The position numbers and the translations under genes were made by a program. A DNA stretch of 64,000 nucleotides, taken from assembly GCF_037203705.1 (NCBI RefSeq), contig NZ_JBBCAT010000003.1, positions 434,001 through 498,000 on the forward strand, given 5' to 3'. The notes below the pieces were generated by a model. That model ran no database searches, had not been told where the DNA came from, and saw only the letters and a list, made by a program, of their open reading frames with translations. The DNA comes from Prosthecomicrobium sp. N25. Its GTDB lineage: Bacteria > Pseudomonadota > Alphaproteobacteria > Rhizobiales > Ancalomicrobiaceae. This document shows, piece by piece, positions 7,908-16,362 of the stretch (its first letter is position 1; every line of letters starts with the position of its first letter).

Positions 7908-9497
7908 ATGAAGGTCTCTTTCCGCTCCGTCGCCTTCAAGGTCGCGGCCGTCGCCGCCGCCGCCGCCTTGTCGGCGGTGCTGGCGGCCAGCGCCGTGGTC
8001 TGGGCCATGAACCTGGCCGAGACGCAGATCGGCGCCGCGCTCGCCGCCCAGCGCCGGCTCGACCTCTGGAGCATCGTCTCCGGACAGATCTCCGACTACA
8101 CCTTCACGGCTCTCGACGCCGCCAGCCGCGGCGGCGCCGACGCCCGGCGGCTGGAGCCGGCCCGGTCCGCGGTCCTCAACGCCTTCTCGACGATCGAGCG
8201 GGCCGTCACCGAGAGCATCGAGGCCGCGGGCAGCGACGCGGAGAAGGCCGCCGCCGCCAACCGTGGCCGCATCCTGGCGCGCATGCGGGCCGGCTTCGAG
8301 GTCCTGGACAGGCAGATCGGCGACCGGATCGCCGCCGCCTCGCCCGAGACCGCCGACCAGATCCGCGGCGCGCTCAACGGCTTCGCGGTGACCTTCGCGC
8401 CCAACCTCTCGGCCATCATGGACGACGAGCGCCGGACCGCGAGCCGCATCCAGGAGAACACCGCCGCGCTGCGCGCGCGCCTCACCGCCCTGGCGGGCGC
8501 CGCCGTGGTGGTCGCCCTCCTGCTCGGCGCCTGGCTCTTCCAGGCCGTCGCCCGGCCGCTGGTGGCCCGCGTCGCCGACATGGCCGCCATGGCGGCCGCG
8601 ATCGGGCGGGGCGACCTGCGCACGCGCCTCGCCGTGAGCGGCCGAGACGAGCTGAGCCTCGCCATGGCGGCCTTCAACCGGATGGCCGCCCGCCTGGAGC
8701 GCCGAGAGGCCCGGGTCGCCGCCGACCGGGCCCGGCTGGAGACGACCGTGGAGGAGCGCACCGCCGACCTGCGCCACGCCAACGAGCGCCTGGCCACGCT
8801 CGACGCGACCCGCCGCCGCTTCTTCACCGACGTCAGCCACGAGCTGCGCACGCCCCTGACCGTCATCCTCGGCGAATGCGACCTGACCCTCCGCCGCCTG
8901 GAGCGGGACCCCGCGGCACCGACCGCCGAAGCCCTGCAGACGATCCGCACCCGCGCCCAGAAGCTGCATCGCCGCGTGGAGGACCTGCTCCGCATCGCCC
9001 GCTCCGATTCCGGCGAGATCGATCTCCACCTCGACCGGATCCCCGCCGCCGCCGTGGTCGCCGGGGCCGTCGACGACGCCCGCAAGCTCGCCCAGCGGGC
9101 CGCCGTGAGCCTCGAGACCGACGTCCCCCCCGATCTGCGCGTCCTGGCGGATCCGGACTGGTTGCGCCAGGTCATGGAAGGCCTTATCGCCAATGCGGTG
9201 CGGCACTCGCCGGCCGGCAGCACGATCCGGCTCTCAGCCTGGACGGAAGGCGCCGAGGCGGTCCTCGTCGTCGCCGACGAGGGCTCGGGGATCGCCCCGG
9301 AGGACCTGCCCCGCGTCTTCGAGCGCTTCTACCGCGGCGAGGGCTCGAGCACCGGCTTCGGCATCGGTCTGTCGCTCGCCAAGTGGGTGATCGACCGGCA
9401 CCGGGGCACCATATCGATCGGACCGGCGCGCGAACGGGGCACCGTGGTGACGATCCGCCTGCCGGTGGCCGAGGGCGGCAACGAGGAAACGGCATGA
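7908..9497 (+). CDS. transmembrane sensor histidine kinase
   Basis: The 529-residue protein has a first membrane segment at about residues 10-33, a periplasmic region of about 160 residues rich in helix formers, and a second membrane segment at about 193-213. HAMP follows (to about 270), then a short coiled coil, HisKA with H311 in FFTDVSHELRTPLTV, and an ATPase domain with the N box (LIANAVRHSPAG) and G boxes (DEGSGIAPEDLP, GFGIGLSLA). All catalytic elements are present. The ATG at 7908 is preceded by CCAGGGGG. The stop overlaps the response regulator start (ATGA). The ligand is unknown. Confidence 0.9.
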   Translation: MKVSFRSVAFKVAAVAAAAALSAVLAASAVVWAMNLAETQIGAALAAQRRLDLWSIVSGQISDYTFTALDAASRGGADARRLEPARSAVLNAFSTIERAVTESIEAAGSDAEKAAAANRGRILARMRAGFEVLDRQIGDRIAAASPETADQIRGALNGFAVTFAPNLSAIMDDERRTASRIQENTAALRARLTALAGAAVVVALLLGAWLFQAVARPLVARVADMAAMAAAIGRGDLRTRLAVSGRDELSLAMAAFNRMAARLERREARVAADRARLETTVEERTADLRHANERLATLDATRRRFFTDVSHELRTPLTVILGECDLTLRRLERDPAAPTAEALQTIRTRAQKLHRRVEDLLRIARSDSGEIDLHLDRIPAAAVVAGAVDDARKLAQRAAVSLETDVPPDLRVLADPDWLRQVMEGLIANAVRHSPAGSTIRLSAWTEGAEAVLVVADEGSGIAPEDLPRVFERFYRGEGSSTGFGIGLSLAKWVIDRHRGTISIGPARERGTVVTIRLPVAEGGNEETA

Positions 9498-10180
9498 CGA
9501 TTCTGGTCATCGAGGACGATCCGGACATCGGCTCCCTCCTGAGGCGCGGCCTCGCCGAGGAGGGCTACGACGTCGCCGTCGTGGACACCGGCGCCGCGGC
9601 GCTGCCCGAGGCCCGACGCCTGTCGCCCGAGGCGGTGATCCTGGACGTCATGCTGCCGGACACCACCGGCCTGGAGATCTGCCGGTCCCTGCGCGCCGAC
9701 GGCTTCGGCATGCCCATCGTCATGCTCTCCGCCAAGGCGGCCATCTCGGAGCGCGCCGAGGGCCTGGAAGCCGGCGCCGACGACTATGTGGTGAAGCCCT
9801 TCGCATTCGGCGAACTGGTCGCGCGCCTGAAGACCCACATCCTGCGCCGGTCCGAGGCCGTCCCCTCGAGCCGCTATCTCGTCGGCGGCCCGCTGACGCT
9901 CGACCTGGAAACCCGCATCGCCCGCTACGGCGAGGCCGAGGCTCGCCTGACCGAACGCGAGGCCTCCCTGCTGATCCTCCTGATGCGCGCCCCGGGCCGC
10001 CCCGTCTCGCGCGGCGACATCTTCGACCGCCTCTGGGCCGACCAGGGCGGCGCGTCGCTCAACGTCGTCGACGTCTACGTGGGCTATCTCCGCCACAAGC
10101 TCGGCGACATCACCCCGCCCGGCCGCCAGCTCATCGAGACGGTCCGCGGCCGCGGCTTCATGTTCCGCGCCGAGGCGTGA
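9494..10180 (+). CDS. OmpR-family DNA-binding response regulator
   Basis: The 228-residue cytoplasmic regulator pairs with the preceding histidine kinase, with which it shares a four-base ATGA overlap. The receiver domain (1-115) has the acidic pair DD near residue 8, phospho-acceptor D51 in ILDVMLPD, and the switch lysine in DYVVKPF. The winged-helix domain (about 130-225) shows LTEREASLLILLM and the recognition helix VDVYVGYLRHKLG. The targets are not evident from sequence. Confidence 0.9.
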   Translation: MTILVIEDDPDIGSLLRRGLAEEGYDVAVVDTGAAALPEARRLSPEAVILDVMLPDTTGLEICRSLRADGFGMPIVMLSAKAAISERAEGLEAGADDYVVKPFAFGELVARLKTHILRRSEAVPSSRYLVGGPLTLDLETRIARYGEAEARLTEREASLLILLMRAPGRPVSRGDIFDRLWADQGGASLNVVDVYVGYLRHKLGDITPPGRQLIETVRGRGFMFRAEA

Positions 10181-10247
10181 GGGGATCAGCCGGAAACGTG
10201 GACCAGAGCGATCTGGCCTCGTTCGATAGTGCGCTATATAAGAGCGC

Positions 10248-10685
10248 ATGACCGAGCCGCCCCGCCTCGACGACCAGCTCTGCTTCTCCATCTACGGGGC
10301 CCTGCAGGCGATGACGCGGGCCTACAAGCCGCATCTGGAGTCCTTCGGCCTGACCTATCCGCAATATCTCGTTCTTCTGGTGCTCTGGGAGAACGGCGAC
10401 CTGTCCGTGAAGGCGATCGGCGACCGACTCGGGCTCGATTCCGGGACCCTCACGCCGCTCCTGAAACGGTTGGAGGCCGCCGGCTACGTGCGGCGCAGCC
10501 GGGACCGGGCGGACGAGCGCGTGGTCCGGGTGACCGTTACCCCGGCCGGCAACGCCCTGCGCGGACCGATCGCCGATGCCGTCCGCCAGATCGGCTGCGC
10601 CACGGGCCTCGACCCCGGCGCCATGAGCGACCTCCGGGACGCCCTGAAGACCCTCCGCCGCCGCCTGGTGGGCGAACCGGGCTGA
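10248..10685 (+). CDS. ohrR: MarR-family organic hydroperoxide sensor/repressor OhrR
   Basis: This 145-residue winged-helix repressor is of the OhrR class. The reactive N-terminal cysteine, C12 in QLCFSIYGA, is present in the usual context, and a second cysteine, C117 in RQIGCATG, suggests the two-cysteine oxidation mechanism known from Xanthomonas OhrR. The DNA-binding helix region is LGLDSGTLTPLLKRLEAAGY. It lies just upstream of ohr, its classical target. An inverted repeat (GCGCT-N7-AGCGC, 10231-10247) abuts the start codon and could serve autoregulation. Confidence 0.88.
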   Translation: MTEPPRLDDQLCFSIYGALQAMTRAYKPHLESFGLTYPQYLVLLVLWENGDLSVKAIGDRLGLDSGTLTPLLKRLEAAGYVRRSRDRADERVVRVTVTPAGNALRGPIADAVRQIGCATGLDPGAMSDLRDALKTLRRRLVGEPG

Positions 10686-10861
10686 GCGGCGGCCCCCTCG
10701 ACGGCGACAAGCCGGGAAGGAGGTGGCACCGGCCTCCGGGATCCAGGCACACCCTCTCCCACGTTCCCGGCCGGAGCAAAGCGAGGGCCTCCGCGCCAAG
10801 CCCTTGCCTCGGCCGCCCCCTGCTCCAGGTCTTCCACGGGACAATACACTCTTGCATTTCA

Positions 10862-10888
10862 ATTGTGCACAATGTAATTGTGCATCAT
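10862..10888. promoter_or_regulatory. ohr operator, probable OhrR-binding site
   Basis: ATTGTGCACAAT at 10862-10873 is a perfect 12-base palindrome, and its left half recurs directly as ATTGTGCATCAT at 10877-10888. The pair ends 25 bases before the ohr start. OhrR operators in other bacteria are AT-rich palindromes with an AATTG/CAATT core, which this resembles. Binding is inferred. Confidence 0.65.
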
Positions 10889-10913
10889 CAGACATCAAAC
10901 GAGGAGACTTCCC

Positions 10914-11345
10914 ATGGTCCAGACCATCACCCCCGTCTACAAGGCCCAGGCCACCTCCACGGGCGGCCGCGAAGGCCACTCGCGCAGCTCCGACGGGGTG
11001 CTCGACGTGAATCTCTCCGTGCCGAAGGACATGGGCGGCCCGGGCGCGGCCGGGGCCACGAACCCGGAGCAGCTCTTCGCGGCCGGCTATTCGGCCTGCT
11101 ACCTCGGCGCCCTGCGCTTCGTCGCCGGCAAGGAGAAGGTGAAGATCCCGGACGACGCCTCCGTGCAGGCGACGGTCGGCATCGGCCAGATCCCGGGCGG
11201 CTTCGGCCTCGAGGTGGCGCTGCACGTCACCATTCCAGGCCTCGACAAGGCCAAGGCCGAAGATCTCGTCGCCAAGGCCCACCAGGTCTGCCCCTACTCC
11301 AACGCCACCCGCGGCAACATCGTGGTGAGCACCACGGTCGCCTGA
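10914..11345 (+). CDS. ohr: organic hydroperoxide resistance peroxiredoxin Ohr
   Basis: The 143-residue thiol peroxidase reduces fatty-acid and other organic hydroperoxides in the cytoplasm. Both catalytic cysteines are present: C62 in GYSACYLGA and C126 in KAHQVCPYSNATRGN. The conserved Arg in EGHSRSSDG and Glu in NPEQLFAAGYS match Ohr rather than OsmC. The ATG at 10914 follows a GAGGAG site. An upstream in-frame ATG would add a basic leader without homology. A strong hairpin ends the gene. Confidence 0.93.
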   Translation: MVQTITPVYKAQATSTGGREGHSRSSDGVLDVNLSVPKDMGGPGAAGATNPEQLFAAGYSACYLGALRFVAGKEKVKIPDDASVQATVGIGQIPGGFGLEVALHVTIPGLDKAKAEDLVAKAHQVCPYSNATRGNIVVSTTVA

Positions 11346-11383
11346 CCGCCGGGTCGGGTTCACGCCGCATCGAAGCCGAAGAC

Positions 11384-11411
11384 GGGACCGGGGCCGGAAG
11401 GCCCCGGTCCC
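11384..11411 (+). terminator. hairpin terminator after ohr
   Basis: A perfect 12-base stem (GGGACCGGGGCC / GGCCCCGGTCCC) closes on a GGAA tetraloop 38 bases after the ohr stop. It is followed by ATTACGTTTA, a weak T-rich tail. It also insulates the pqq operon. Confidence 0.75.
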
Positions 11412-11481
11412 ATTACGTTTAGGCTTATGATTTTCTTAAGATGCCTCTGAGGCAGCCTGGAAACTTCTTAGCGTATTTTTC

Positions 11482-11512
11482 TTGCTTTCCCGACGTTCTA
11501 CCCAATTATAAG
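11482..11512 (+). promoter_or_regulatory. possible housekeeping promoter for pqqA
   Basis: TTGCTT (11482-11487) and TATAAG (11507-11512) are separated by 19 bases in an unusually AT-rich stretch upstream of pqqA. Spacing is slightly long, so this is tentative. A start near 11520 would place the hairpin at 11545-11581 in the leader. Confidence 0.35.
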
Positions 11513-11544
11513 TGTATCTCCCCAGTCGGAGGGAGATGACTAGG

Positions 11545-11581
11545 ATCTTATGGTTCTCTTATATTTAGGAGACCATAAGAT
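11545..11581 (+). promoter_or_regulatory. pqqA leader hairpin
   Basis: Perfect ten-base arms ATCTTATGGT (11545-11554) and ACCATAAGAT (11572-11581) can extend inward by a further TCTC/GAGA with one bulged base. The structure is AT-rich, unlike its surroundings, and lies just before the AAGGAGG ribosome site of pqqA. It could stabilise the mRNA or bind a regulator; that role is inferred. Confidence 0.6.
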
Positions 11582-11604
11582 TATCCCTAAGGAGGAAAAT
11601 CACC

Positions 11605-11682
11605 ATGCGTTGGACCAAGCCCCTCGTCCAGGAAATCTGCGTCGGCCTCGAGATCAACGGCTATTTCCCGCCGGAGTACTGA
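11605..11682 (+). CDS. pqqA: pyrroloquinoline quinone precursor peptide PqqA
   Basis: The 25-residue peptide supplies the carbon skeleton of PQQ. Glu16 and Tyr20, spaced E-x3-Y in CVGLEINGYF, are the residues crosslinked by PqqE. The start MRWTKPLVQEICVG is typical of the family. It has a strong AAGGAGG site at 11589-11595 and is preceded by a leader hairpin. The tail after Tyr20 is short (FPPEY), within the range of known PqqA peptides. Confidence 0.95.
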   Translation: MRWTKPLVQEICVGLEINGYFPPEY

Positions 11683-11717
11683 GGTGACGAGGGCCGAGCC
11701 CCATGGACGAGGGTGAC

Positions 11718-12626
11718 ATGACAGGCCTTCGCGCCATCGTGCTCGGCTCCGCGGCCGGCGGCGGCGTTCCGCAATGGAACTGCCGCTGCCGCGTCTGCGC
11801 GCTCGCCTGGCGCGGCACCGGCCTCGTTCGGCCCCGCAGCCAGTCGAGCCTCGCCGTCACCGCGGACGGCGACAGCTGGCTCCTCCTCAACGCCTCGCCG
11901 GACCTGCGCCAGCAGATCTGGTCCACCCCGGCCCTGCACCCGCGCGACGGCCTCCGCCACTCGCCGATTTCGGCCGTGCTCGTCACCAACGGCGACGTCG
12001 ACCACGTGACCGGGCTCCTCACACTCCGTGAGCGCCAGCCCTTCGACCTCTACGGCACGGAGGTGACGCTGGCCTCGCTCGCCGACAACAAGGTCTTCTC
12101 GGTCGTCGCCGACGATCTGGTCCCCCGCCGCCCGGTCGTCTTCGGCCGGCGCTTCGAGCCGGTGCCCGGGCTCTCGGCGGAGATCTTCCCGGTTCCCGGC
12201 AAGCTGCCGCTCTGGCGGGAGGACGAGGCCCTCGGACTCGGCGAGGAGGGGGAGAACACGGTCGGGGTCGAGATCCGCGCCGCCGGCCGGCGCCTCGTCT
12301 ACGTCCCCGGCTGCGCCCGCGTGACGCCCGACCTCGCCGCCCGCATCACCGGCGCCGACGCGCTGCTCTTCGACGGAACGCTCTACAGCGACGACGAAAT
12401 GATCCGGGAGGGCCTCGGAACCAAGACCGGCGCCCGCATGGGCCACGTCTCCATGTCGGGTCCCTCCGGCAGCGCCGCCGCGCTCGCGCGCGTCCCCGTC
12501 GGCCGCCGCATCTATGTCCACATCAACAACACCAACCCGGTCCTGATCGAAGGCTCGCCCGAGCGGCGCGCCATCGAGGCCGAGGGGTGGGAGATCGCCC
12601 ACGACGGGCTGGAGGTGACGCCGTGA
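11718..12626 (+). CDS. pqqB: PQQ biosynthesis protein PqqB
   Basis: This MBL-fold protein of about 302 residues is needed for PQQ synthesis and is thought to hydroxylate a tyrosine-derived part of the intermediate. Family motifs are LGSAAGGGVPQWNCRCRVC near the start, a TNGDVDHVTGLL metal-binding loop, and INNTNPVL near the end. The ATG at 11718, with GAGGG four bases upstream, places the conserved sequence at the usual distance from the start. An ATG at 11703 would add five residues and cannot be excluded. The stop overlaps the pqqC start (GTGA). Confidence 0.93.
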   Translation: MTGLRAIVLGSAAGGGVPQWNCRCRVCALAWRGTGLVRPRSQSSLAVTADGDSWLLLNASPDLRQQIWSTPALHPRDGLRHSPISAVLVTNGDVDHVTGLLTLRERQPFDLYGTEVTLASLADNKVFSVVADDLVPRRPVVFGRRFEPVPGLSAEIFPVPGKLPLWREDEALGLGEEGENTVGVEIRAAGRRLVYVPGCARVTPDLAARITGADALLFDGTLYSDDEMIREGLGTKTGARMGHVSMSGPSGSAAALARVPVGRRIYVHINNTNPVLIEGSPERRAIEAEGWEIAHDGLEVTP

Positions 12627-13351
12627 CCCGCCTGATGACCCCCGACGAGCTCGAGGCCGCCCTGCGCAAGGTCGGCGCCGAGCGCTACCACAACCTCCAC
12701 CCGTTCCATCACCTGCTGCACGGCGGCAAGCTGAACAAGGGCCAGGTCCAGGCCTGGGCGCTCAACCGCTACTGCTACCAGTCCGCCATCCCGCGCAAGG
12801 ACGCGAGCCTGATCGCCCGCTGCGAGGACCGGGAGCTCCGCCGCGAGTGGCTGCACCGGATCACCGACCACGATGGCCAGGAGGGGGACTTCGGCGGCAT
12901 CGAGCGCTGGCTGGTCCTCACCGACGGCCTCGGCCTCGACCGCGACTACGTCATGTCCAGGCGCGGCGCCCTGCCGGCGACCCGCTTCGCCGTCGAGGCC
13001 TATGTCCACTTCGTGCGCGAGAAGTCGCTCCTGGAGGCGGTCGCCTCGTCGCTGACCGAACTCTTCGCCCCGAAGCTCCACGAGGAGCGGATCTCCGGCA
13101 TGCTCGAGCACTACGACTTCATCGACGAGAAGGTCATCGCCTACTTCCGCCGCCGCCTCGACCAGGCGCCCCGCGACGCCGACTTCGCCCTGGACTATGT
13201 CCGCCGCAACGCCAGGACGCCGGAGCAGCAAGAGGCCGCCATCGGGGCCCTCACCTTCAAGACGGAAGTCCTCTGGACCCAGCTCGACAACCTCTACTTC
13301 GCCTATGTCGACCCGGGAATGATCCCGCCCGGGGCTTTCCGGCCGACGTGA
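12623..13351 (+). CDS. pqqC: pyrroloquinoline-quinone synthase PqqC
   Basis: The 242-residue enzyme catalyses the final ring closure and eight-electron oxidation to PQQ. Compared with Klebsiella PqqC as I recall it, key residues are kept: the His of DHDG (H84 equivalent), His and Arg of KLHEERISG (H154, R157), Tyr-Gln of RYCYQSAIP (Y53, Q54), and Lys of LTFKTEVLW (K214). It starts with GTG inside the pqqB stop, with GGAGGT upstream. A weaker in-frame ATG at 12635 is an alternative. This copy appears catalytically complete, unlike the next gene. Confidence 0.93.
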   Translation: MTRLMTPDELEAALRKVGAERYHNLHPFHHLLHGGKLNKGQVQAWALNRYCYQSAIPRKDASLIARCEDRELRREWLHRITDHDGQEGDFGGIERWLVLTDGLGLDRDYVMSRRGALPATRFAVEAYVHFVREKSLLEAVASSLTELFAPKLHEERISGMLEHYDFIDEKVIAYFRRRLDQAPRDADFALDYVRRNARTPEQQEAAIGALTFKTEVLWTQLDNLYFAYVDPGMIPPGAFRPT

Positions 13352-13518
13352 GGCGGCCCGCCATGAGCGCAACCGCCCTCGCCGCCCTCGCCCCGGGCGG
13401 GACCGGGACGTCCGCCGCCGCGCCCCCGCCCGGACGCCGCCGCGGCCCCGGTGACGCGACCCTGACGCGTGCTACATCTGGGGCCCGGCGCGATCCTGTG
13501 CGCCGCGAGGGCCTTCCG

Positions 13519-14256
13519 ATGAGCCGCCTCCTCTCCCCCGCCGACCTGGAAACCGAGCTCCGCCAGGTCGCGGCGCGCCGCTACTACCACCTGCATCCGT
13601 TCCACCGCCTCCTCCATGCCGGCCGCCTCACCCGCGGCCAGGTCCAGGCCTGGGCGCTCAACCGGACCTACTACCAGGCCATGATCCCGGTGAAGGACGC
13701 GCTCGTCCTCTCCCGTCTGGTGGACCCGGCCGACCGCCGCGCCTGGCGGCGGCGCATCGAGGAGCAGGACGGCGAGGCGGAGGGCGAGGGCGGGCTCGAG
13801 CGCTGGCTCAAGCTGACCGACGGCCTCGGCTTGGAGCGCGCCGCGGTCCTCGCCTTCGAGGGCGTCCTGCCGGCCACCCGCTTCGCCGTGGACGCCTACC
13901 TGCAGTTCGTGCGCGAGCGCTCGGCCCTGGAGGCCGTCGCCTCGTCGCTGACCGAGCTCTTCTCCGCCACGGTCGCCTCCGAGCGGATGTCGGGCATGCT
14001 GGCCAACTACGACTTCATCGCCCGCAAGACGCTCTCCTACTTCGACGCGCGCCTCGCCCGCTCGTCCCGCGACGCCGACTTCGCGCTCGCCTATGTCCAG
14101 CGCCACGCGGTCACGCCGGAGTCCCAGGAGGCCGCGCTCGCCGCCATGCGCTTCAAGTGCGACGTGCTCTGGGCCCAGCTCGACGCCCTCTACGCCGCCT
14201 ATGTCGATCCGAAGCTGCCGCCCCCCGGCGCCTTCCTGCCTGGAGACACCTCCTGA
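13519..14256 (+). CDS. second PqqC-like protein, catalytic histidines replaced
   Basis: The 245-residue protein is a clear paralogue of the upstream Pqq[10 protein letters not shown], the YYHLHPFH start and ASSLTELF are shared almost unchanged. Aligned by eye, the essential histidine of DHDG (H84 of Klebsiella PqqC) is Gln in EEQDG, and the histidine corresponding to H154 is Ala in [11 protein letters not shown]. Arg157, Lys214 and Tyr53-Gln54 equivalents remain. Loss of both histidines suggests a regulatory or accessory pseudoenzyme or changed chemistry. The ATG at 13519 begins the homology. An in-frame ATG at 13363 would add a 52-residue low-complexity leader. It overlaps pqqD by one base. 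Confidence 0.85.
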   Translation: MSRLLSPADLETELRQVAARRYYHLHPFHRLLHAGRLTRGQVQAWALNRTYYQAMIPVKDALVLSRLVDPADRRAWRRRIEEQDGEAEGEGGLERWLKLTDGLGLERAAVLAFEGVLPATRFAVDAYLQFVRERSALEAVASSLTELFSATVASERMSGMLANYDFIARKTLSYFDARLARSSRDADFALAYVQRHAVTPESQEAALAAMRFKCDVLWAQLDALYAAYVDPKLPPPGAFLPGDTS

Positions 14257-14531
14257 TGGCCATCGCCCCGACCAGCATCCCGAAGCTCCCGCGCGGCGTG
14301 AAGCTCCGCTTCGACACGGTCCGCGACACCTGGATGCTGCTCGCCCCCGAACGCGCCTTCCAGATCGACGCGACCGCGGCCGAGATCCTGAAGCTCTGCG
14401 ACGGGACCCGGGACTTCGCCGCCGTGGTGGCCGGCATCGCCGCCGCCTACGCGGAGGATCCGGCCGTCATCGCCGGCGATGTCGAGGCCATGCTGACCGA
14501 TCTCGCGCAGAAGAGGGTGCTCGACCTGTGA
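14256..14531 (+). CDS. pqqD: PQQ biosynthesis peptide chaperone PqqD
   Basis: The 91-residue RiPP-recognition-element protein binds PqqA and presents it to PqqE. Typical segments are [21 protein letters not shown] and [19 protein letters not shown]. It is a separate gene, not fused to pqqC as in some Methylobacterium. The start ATG shares one base with the preceding stop, and its own stop overlaps the pqqE start (GTGA), so the three are translationally coupled. Confidence 0.93.
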   Translation: MAIAPTSIPKLPRGVKLRFDTVRDTWMLLAPERAFQIDATAAEILKLCDGTRDFAAVVAGIAAAYAEDPAVIAGDVEAMLTDLAQKRVLDL

Positions 14532-15655
14532 CCGCTCCCCGCCCCGTCTCCGTCCCCGCGCCCCTCGGCATCCTGGCCGAGCTGACCCACCGCTGCCCGC
14601 TGAAGTGCCCCTACTGCTCGAACCCCACCGAGCTCGACCGGCGCTCCGCGGAACTCGACACCGAGACCTGGACCCGCGTCTTCCGCGAAGCCGCGGCCCT
14701 CGGCGTCCTGCACGCCCACCTCTCCGGCGGCGAGCCGACGGCCCGGCGCGACATCGTCGAGCTGACGCGCGCCTGTGCGGAGGCGGGCATCTATTCCAAC
14801 CTGATCACCTCCGGGGTCGGCGTCTCGGCGGATCTCCTCCGGCGCCTGGTCGACGCCGGGCTCGACCACGTGCAGCTCTCCATCCAGGGTGCCGACGCGC
14901 CGGTGAACGACCATGTCGCCGGCTACCGCGGCGCCTTCGACAAGAAGCGCGAGGTCGCCCGCTGGGTCGTCGACGCCGGCCTGCCGCTCACCCTGAACGC
15001 CGTCATCCATCGCGCCAACATCCTCCAGGTCGACGCCCTGGTCGAGCTCGCGCTCGCCATGGGGGCCAAGCGGCTGGAGGTCGCCCACACCCAGTACTAC
15101 GGCTGGGCCTACCGCAACCGCGCCGCACTCATGCCGGCCAAGCCCGAGGTCGACGCCGCCATCGCGATCGTCGAGGAGGCGCGTCGTCGCCTGGAGGGCC
15201 GGCTCGTCATCGACATGGTCATCCCGGACTACTACGCGAAGTACCCGAAGGCCTGTTCGGGCGGCTGGGGCCGGCGCTCGCTGAACGTCACGCCCTCCGG
15301 CAAGGCGCTGCCCTGCCACGCCGCCGAGACGATTCCGGGCCTGGAGTTCTGGAACGTGCGCGAGCATTCGCTGCGCGACATCTGGCTCCATTCCCCGGCC
15401 TTCACGGCCTACCGCGGCACCGACTGGATGCCGGAACTGTGCCGGACCTGCGAGCGCGCCGAGGTCGACTGGGGCGGCTGCCGCTGCCAGGCGCTGGCGC
15501 TCGCGGGCGATGCCGCCGCCACCGACCCGGCCTGCCACAAGTCGCCCTTCCACCACCGGATGGTCGCCCTGGCGGAGGCGGAATCCGTGGCTGCGACACC
15601 GCCGCCATACCAATACCGCGAAATGTCTGCCAAGGTCCGCGAAACGGCAGAATAA
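14528..15655 (+). CDS. pqqE: PqqA peptide cyclase PqqE (radical SAM)
   Basis: The 375-residue radical SAM enzyme forms the carbon-carbon bond between Glu16 and Tyr20 of PqqA. The catalytic cluster motif C23-x3-C27-x2-C30 is in [13 protein letters not shown]. The SAM-binding GGEPTAR follows near residue 74. SPASM-type cysteines for auxiliary clusters lie in the last third ([28 protein letters not shown]). It starts with GTG at the pqqD stop. It ends the core pqq operon, but two secreted-protein genes follow only 17 bp later on the same strand. Confidence 0.95.
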   Translation: MTAPRPVSVPAPLGILAELTHRCPLKCPYCSNPTELDRRSAELDTETWTRVFREAAALGVLHAHLSGGEPTARRDIVELTRACAEAGIYSNLITSGVGVSADLLRRLVDAGLDHVQLSIQGADAPVNDHVAGYRGAFDKKREVARWVVDAGLPLTLNAVIHRANILQVDALVELALAMGAKRLEVAHTQYYGWAYRNRAALMPAKPEVDAAIAIVEEARRRLEGRLVIDMVIPDYYAKYPKACSGGWGRRSLNVTPSGKALPCHAAETIPGLEFWNVREHSLRDIWLHSPAFTAYRGTDWMPELCRTCERAEVDWGGCRCQALALAGDAAATDPACHKSPFHHRMVALAEAESVAATPPPYQYREMSAKVRETAE

Positions 15656-15672
15656 GCGGAGGAAGAGCAGAA

Positions 15673-16362
15673 GTGCGGAAATCGAGTTTCGTGTGGGCCA
15701 TCGCGGCCGCCCTGCTGGCCGCGGCCCCCGCTCCCGTGATCGTGGCGCCCGCCGCCGCCGAGACCGCCGCCGACGTCGGCGCCTATCTTTTCGAGGCGGA
15801 GCATTTCCGCAAGACGGCCCCCGACGCCCGCATCGTCTACAGCTACAGCCGGGCGAGCAAGGACGCGGAGCGGACGCGGCCGTCCTTCAAGGACGTCGTC
15901 GAGTTGCAGCTCGAGCCGGGCAAGTCGCCCGCGACCCGCAACGTGGTCGTCACGCTCTTCAAGGGCCCCATGCACCGGGCCGCCGGACCCTTCGACGACG
16001 TGTCGTTCAATCCGCTCGCCATCATGATGCTCGAGTATCACCTCGGCGACTTCTCCAAGATCCTCGGCGGCAACGCGCGCTACTTCAAGAACGGGATCCG
16101 TGCCGGCATGCGCGACGCCGCGCAGTCCGAACCGGTCAAGGTGAAGGTCGCGGGCCGCGACGTCGACGCCCTGCGCTTCGTCGTCAGGCCCTTCGAGAAC
16201 GATCCCCAGAAGGCGCGGTTCGGCGCCTTCGCGGCCACCACCTACACATTCACCGTATCGGACGAGGTGCCGGGCTCCATATACGAGATCCGCATCACGA
16301 CTCCGGATCCGGCCGGAGGCGAACCGATCCTCGAGGAGGTCACCCGCTATGTCGATCCGTGA
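15673..16362 (+). CDS. secreted conserved protein of unknown function, downstream of pqqE
   Basis: The 229-residue product has a clear signal peptide (to about residue 30, ending APAAAE), then a soluble domain with no membrane segment and no cysteine. Segments such as AEHFRKTAPDARIVYSYSR and NPLAIMMLEYHLGDFSKIL look folded. I do not recognise a family. It probably acts in the periplasm, where PQQ dehydrogenases work. The GTG at 15673 is the only start giving an intact signal peptide and follows GAGGAAGAG. It overlaps the next gene by 14 bases, indicating a shared transcript with pqq. Confidence 0.72.
   Translation: MRKSSFVWAIAAALLAAAPAPVIVAPAAAETAADVGAYLFEAEHFRKTAPDARIVYSYSRASKDAERTRPSFKDVVELQLEPGKSPATRNVVVTLFKGPMHRAAGPFDDVSFNPLAIMMLEYHLGDFSKILGGNARYFKNGIRAGMRDAAQSEPVKVKVAGRDVDALRFVVRPFENDPQKARFGAFAATTYTFTVSDEVPGSIYEIRITTPDPAGGEPILEEVTRYVDP

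Noticed and set aside
10731-10745. TGGCACCGGCCTCCG downstream of ohrR as a sigma-54 element
   Set aside because: The -24 half is good but the -12 TTGC is missing.
13363-13518. N-terminal extension of the second pqqC gene from an ATG at 13363
   Set aside because: The 52 added residues are low-complexity Ala/Pro/Arg sequence without similarity to PqqC; homology begins at the ATG at 13519.
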